DNA from: Clostridiales bacterium
GTDB lineage: Bacteria; Bacillota; Clostridia; Oscillospirales; QAMX01
Direction of reading: 5' to 3'
Assembly: GCA_012841675.1 (NCBI GenBank)
Contig: DUUG01000200.1
Span: forward strand, 1 to 8,236
Length of the DNA stretch: 8,236 bases
Shown here piece after piece: positions 6,354 through 8,236 of the stretch. The position numbers and the translations under genes are program-made. Under the pieces are notes generated by a model. That model did no database searches, was not told the DNA's origin, and saw only the letters and a list, made by a program, of their open reading frames with translations. Position 1 is the stretch's first letter. Each line of letters starts with the position of its first letter.

Positions 6354-6378
6354 AAGGAGCGGAATTCCGCTCCTTTTT
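6352..6378. terminator. Perfect palindromic bidirectional terminator
   Basis: AAAAGGAGCGGAA followed by TTCCGCTCCTTTT (6352-6377) is a perfect 26-bp palindrome centred at 6364/6365. On each strand it gives a GC-rich stem followed by a T run (TTTTT on plus, TTTTA on minus). It overlaps the rqcH stop codon (6351-6353) and ends two bases before the stop codon of the convergent minus-strand gene (6380-6382), so one element can end both transcripts. Confidence 0.92.
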
Positions 6379-6379
6379 G

Positions 6380-6907
6380 TTATGGCGTCAGATTTTCAAT
6401 TACCGAAGAAATCCGGCGGTTTACCGGCGCTGACGGCACACGGGCATCAAAATATTTAGAGTTCATTTTGTCCACATTGGGATGGAACAACTGCTCCATA
6501 ATATACTGTGTGACTGTGAAAAGCGCATTGTTTTTGCTCGCAATGTTCTCTAAAAGCAGCTTTGCCGCCGCGCTGTTTTTATCCTCAAGAAAACCATAGG
6601 CAATCAGGTCGGAAGACAAATCCTGTGCCAATTGATGATAATCTGCATTCAGGCTAGTTCCATCCCGCAAAGCGGAAAGAACGCCCCCCAGACGAAGAGA
6701 AGCCTGTCCCAGTGCTTCTTCCTCTGCTTCCAGCAGCTTAGTAAGTTCCTGGCTCAAATCATTCACCTGAAAGATATCTTCGCGAATAGTCTCACCGTAA
6801 ATTTTCTGCATGGTGCTTACATGTACATACAACATGGCACAGTATACGACCATAGAAAGCGCAAGCAGCCAAGAAATAATCAGCGCAGGACTAAACTTCT
6901 TCCTCAT
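6380..6907 (-). CDS. Unrecognised membrane-anchored helical protein
   Basis: I do not recognise this 175-residue protein. A short basic start (MRKKFSP) is followed by one hydrophobic segment (about residues 8-29, ALIISWLLALSMVVYCAMLY), which reads as an uncleaved signal anchor or single transmembrane helix with the rest outside the cell. The remainder is strongly helical: an acidic, probable coiled-coil stretch (about 40-82, with LSQELTKLLEAEEEALGQAS), then further helices to about 142 and a less regular tail with VPSAPVNRRISSV. It has no catalytic motif and no cysteine beyond Cys23 in the membrane segment. The start at 6907 is supported by AAAGGAG seven bases upstream, which lies inside the xerC coding region; the two genes overlap by 17 bases. 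It is therefore probably made together with the recombinase. Function unknown. Confidence 0.82.
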   Translation of the reverse strand: MRKKFSPALIISWLLALSMVVYCAMLYVHVSTMQKIYGETIREDIFQVNDLSQELTKLLEAEEEALGQASLRLGGVLSALRDGTSLNADYHQLAQDLSSDLIAYGFLEDKNSAAAKLLLENIASKNNALFTVTQYIMEQLFHPNVDKMNSKYFDARVPSAPVNRRISSVIENLTP

Positions 6908-7943
6908 GTTTAATCTCCTTTGTTGTGGTTTTTCCGAAAGAACGGCGGGGCGGTTTGATCGAGGAAAGCGGATTGGCCTTCACGGCCCTTCGGAGACTGG
7001 CATCGTCTAAGTGGGTGTAGATTTCTGTGGTGGTCAACTGCTCGTGCCCCAGTATTTTCTGAAGCTCAAGCATATCCACCCCATGTTGGTGCATCAGTGT
7101 GGCCGCCGTATGGCGCAGTTTATGGGCAGAATATTTGGATGTGTCCAGACCGGCTTCGCCTATATGTTTTTTTACAAGCCATTTGACTGTAGCTGCCGAT
7201 ATGCGGTGACGGCGGCGCGTTACAAAGAGCGCTCGTTCCCCCGGGGCGGCCATGGTTTGCCGTACGGGCAGCCATGCGGACAATGCGGCAAGACACGCCT
7301 CATTTAGATAGATAGTTCGTTCCTTGTTGCCTTTTCCGGTAACTTGCAATAGATCCCCTTTAATATCTGTCACATCAATTTGCACCAGCTCCGATACGCG
7401 CAAGCCGCAGTTTAAGAAAAATGTCAGAATGCAAAAGTCTCGCTCTGCATTTTCGCCGCTCACACTTTCCAGCAAGGCGCGGCTTTCTTCTTCCGTTAAA
7501 TACTTAGGCAAGCTCTTTTTCTGCGCCGGGGAATCCATTTCCGCCATGGGGTTTACAGAAAGCTGTTGGGTTTTAACCGTTAAATACTTAAAAAAAGCCC
7601 TAAGGGAAGACACCTTCCTTGCCCGAGCCGCCGCTCCCAAGCCCACAGTGGCGTTTCTGCTGTTGGGATGAACCGTCCGCTCACTTCCAAGGAAGAACAT
7701 GTATTCGTAAATATCCCCAGTGGTAACGGTTTTTAAAAGGTCTAAGGTTACATCTTCAATGGAAATTTCGTCAAATTCCGTGTTAGAAGGGACAAGACCA
7801 CGGTGTTTTTTTAGAAAACGCAAGAAAATTCTTAAGTCAAGGAAATATTCCTGTGCCGAACGGCGTGATTTGCCACGAATCGTTTCCATATGGGCAAGGA
7901 AGCGTCGTAGCACCTCAGGCGCGCCTTCATATCGGTCAGACAT
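6891..7943 (-). CDS. Tyrosine recombinase, XerC/XerD type
   Basis: This 350-residue site-specific recombinase cuts and rejoins DNA through a phosphotyrosine link. All six active-site residues are present: Arg182 (NCGLRVSEL), Lys204 (TGKGNKERTIYL), His274 and Arg277 (SAHKLRHTAATLM), His300 (ILGHEQL) and nucleophile Tyr309 (TTEIYTHL). The N-terminal core-binding domain spans about 8-128 (FLAHMETIRGKSRRSAQEY, then VSSLRAFFKYL), with the catalytic domain at about 145-320. It is about 50 residues longer than typical XerC, with extra sequence at 48-75 and 86-108 in the N-terminal domain and a basic tail (about 328-350). The start is set by AAAGGAGG at 7953-7960, 9 bases upstream; an in-frame ATG at 7962-7964 precedes that site. 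It overlaps the membrane-protein gene by 17 bases. With no att sites or phage genes nearby, it looks like a resident Xer (chromosome dimer resolution) rather than an integrase, though which paralogue is unclear. Confidence 0.9.
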   Translation of the reverse strand: MSDRYEGAPEVLRRFLAHMETIRGKSRRSAQEYFLDLRIFLRFLKKHRGLVPSNTEFDEISIEDVTLDLLKTVTTGDIYEYMFFLGSERTVHPNSRNATVGLGAAARARKVSSLRAFFKYLTVKTQQLSVNPMAEMDSPAQKKSLPKYLTEEESRALLESVSGENAERDFCILTFFLNCGLRVSELVQIDVTDIKGDLLQVTGKGNKERTIYLNEACLAALSAWLPVRQTMAAPGERALFVTRRRHRISAATVKWLVKKHIGEAGLDTSKYSAHKLRHTAATLMHQHGVDMLELQKILGHEQLTTTEIYTHLDDASLRRAVKANPLSSIKPPRRSFGKTTTKEIKHEEEV

Positions 7944-7952
7944 CTCCTCTTG

Positions 7953-7960
7953 CCTCCTTT
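7953..7960 (-). promoter_or_regulatory. Shine-Dalgarno site that fixes the recombinase start
   Basis: On the minus strand AAAGGAGG (7960 down to 7953) lies 9 bases before ATG 7943-7941. The frame also contains an ATG at 7964, but with the predicted transcription start near 7973 that codon would be only about 9 bases into the mRNA and without a binding site. Confidence 0.82.
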
Positions 7961-7979
7961 GCATGGTTTTTCTTCTACC

Positions 7980-8008
7980 ATTATAACATTAAAAGCCGGG
8001 TCTGAAAA
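7980..8008 (-). promoter_or_regulatory. Promoter of the recombinase gene, overlapping the upstream terminator
   Basis: Reading the minus strand, TGTTATAAT (7988 down to 7980) is a perfect -10 with an extended TGn element. TTTTCA (8008 down to 8003) lies 17 bp upstream and matches the -35 consensus at four of six positions. That -35 candidate is exactly the loop of the terminator at 7992-8019. Transcription would start near 7973. Confidence 0.72.
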
Positions 8009-8019
8009 GACCCGGCTTT
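7992..8019 (-). terminator. Terminator of the 2-oxoacid oxidoreductase operon
   Basis: AAAGCCGGGTC and GACCCGGCTTT form a perfect 11-bp stem around a 6-base loop. In the minus direction it starts 14 bases after the KorC-like stop codon and runs into TTTTAATG. The T-tract is short, but the stem is very GC-rich. Confidence 0.85.
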
Positions 8020-8033
8020 ATCGCCTGCAGGTG

Positions 8034-8236
8034 CTACATGGCATATCCTATGGCAAGAGCTTTCATGTTTCCTTCCAAAAGTTCCGGCCGTTTTGCCGAA
8101 ACAACCTCTTTTAATACGGCAGGAAGAGCCGAAAGCGGGCATAAATTTAGTTTTTTTAGAAGCATACCGCAGAATATGACATTGGCCAGGCGCGCCAGTC
8201 CCTGTTCCTCCGCCAGCCCTGTGGCAGGGATCAGAA
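8034..8236 (-). CDS. 2-oxoacid:ferredoxin oxidoreductase gamma subunit, C-terminal part
   Basis: The last 66 residues of a protein read in from the right edge. The fragment begins LIPATGLAEEQGLARLANVI and continues FCGMLLKKLNLCPLSALPAV, then LKEVVSAKRPELLEGNMKAL and a short AIGYAM end. This pattern (a PA.-.A.E.G..R.AN segment, then a G.LL helix, then KRPELLE.N..AL..GY) is the C-terminus of the gamma subunit (KorC/VorC/IorB-like) of CoA-acylating 2-oxoacid:ferredoxin oxidoreductases, oxygen-sensitive enzymes that reduce ferredoxin while decarboxylating 2-oxoacids in anaerobes. The start and the alpha/beta partners would lie to the right, outside the window. Which 2-oxoacid is used cannot be told from this part. 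It ends at TAG 8036-8034 with a terminator right after. Confidence 0.85.
   Translation of the reverse strand, partial: LIPATGLAEEQGLARLANVIFCGMLLKKLNLCPLSALPAVLKEVVSAKRPELLEGNMKALAIGYAM

Noticed and set aside
7324..7671. A 115-residue plus-strand open frame inside the recombinase gene
   Set aside because: It is antisense to the catalytic part of the recombinase, whose motifs are intact, and its sequence is low-complexity and unrecognisable.
6891..7943. The tyrosine recombinase as the integrase of a phage or integrative element
   Set aside because: No tRNA gene, direct-repeat attachment site, excisionase, relaxase or phage gene is visible, and the flanks are housekeeping genes with continuous operon structure. 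A resident Xer role is simpler, although the window is too short to exclude an element fully.
1..8236. CRISPR arrays, tRNA or rRNA genes, insertion sequences or long repeats
   Set aside because: No spaced direct repeats, cloverleaf-type sequences, transposase motifs or terminal inverted repeats were seen on reading both strands. Small RNAs without strong motifs cannot be excluded by eye.

Overview
The window looks like ordinary chromosome from an anaerobic Gram-positive bacterium of the Bacillota, most likely class Clostridia. It combines a leuC-leuD-leuB leucine operon, a rubredoxin, a redox-disulfide DUF1858 protein, a trmK-nif3 pair, a bacterial RqcH and the end of a 2-oxoacid:ferredoxin oxidoreductase gamma subunit. 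Shine-Dalgarno sites are strong (AAAGGAGG type), and three good promoters carry an extended -10 box (TGnTATAAT). The sequence alone does not allow a genus call.

Layout. Positions 1-2291 (+) hold the 3' part of leuC, then leuD and leuB, tightly packed, encoding isopropylmalate isomerase and isopropylmalate dehydrogenase. Positions 2292-3024 (+) hold two small redox genes, each with its own promoter: rubredoxin (2431-2592), followed by a clear terminator, and a 70-residue DUF1858 protein (2812-3024), whose promoter has a long dyad at the start of transcription. Positions 3127-6353 (+) hold trmK, a NIF3/DUF34 metal protein and rqcH. These are joined by a 4-base overlap and a zero-base junction, so they are probably translated as a coupled unit. 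A perfect 26-bp palindrome at 6352-6377 acts as a shared terminator facing the convergent minus-strand unit. On the minus strand (6380-7943), a 350-residue tyrosine recombinase of the Xer type overlaps by 17 bases an unrecognised membrane-anchored, helix-rich protein. Its promoter sits on top of the terminator of the next gene upstream, a KorC-like gamma subunit that enters from the right edge (8034-8236).

How the genes fit together. The leu genes make leucine precursors. Rubredoxin, DUF1858 and the 2-oxoacid oxidoreductase fit an anaerobic, ferredoxin-based redox metabolism. TrmK (tRNA modification) and RqcH (alanine tailing on stalled 50S subunits) both act in translation, with the poorly understood NIF3 protein between them.

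No mobile element, CRISPR array, tRNA, rRNA or phage module is visible. I found no clear new multi-gene system. The points most worth following are the dyad at the DUF1858 start site, the coupled trmK-nif3-rqcH unit, an Asp-to-Glu change at the RqcH catalytic DR pair, and the unrecognised membrane protein coupled to the Xer recombinase. No gene-free stretch exceeds 300 bases; the longest (2593-2811) is described under its terminator, promoter and dyad.
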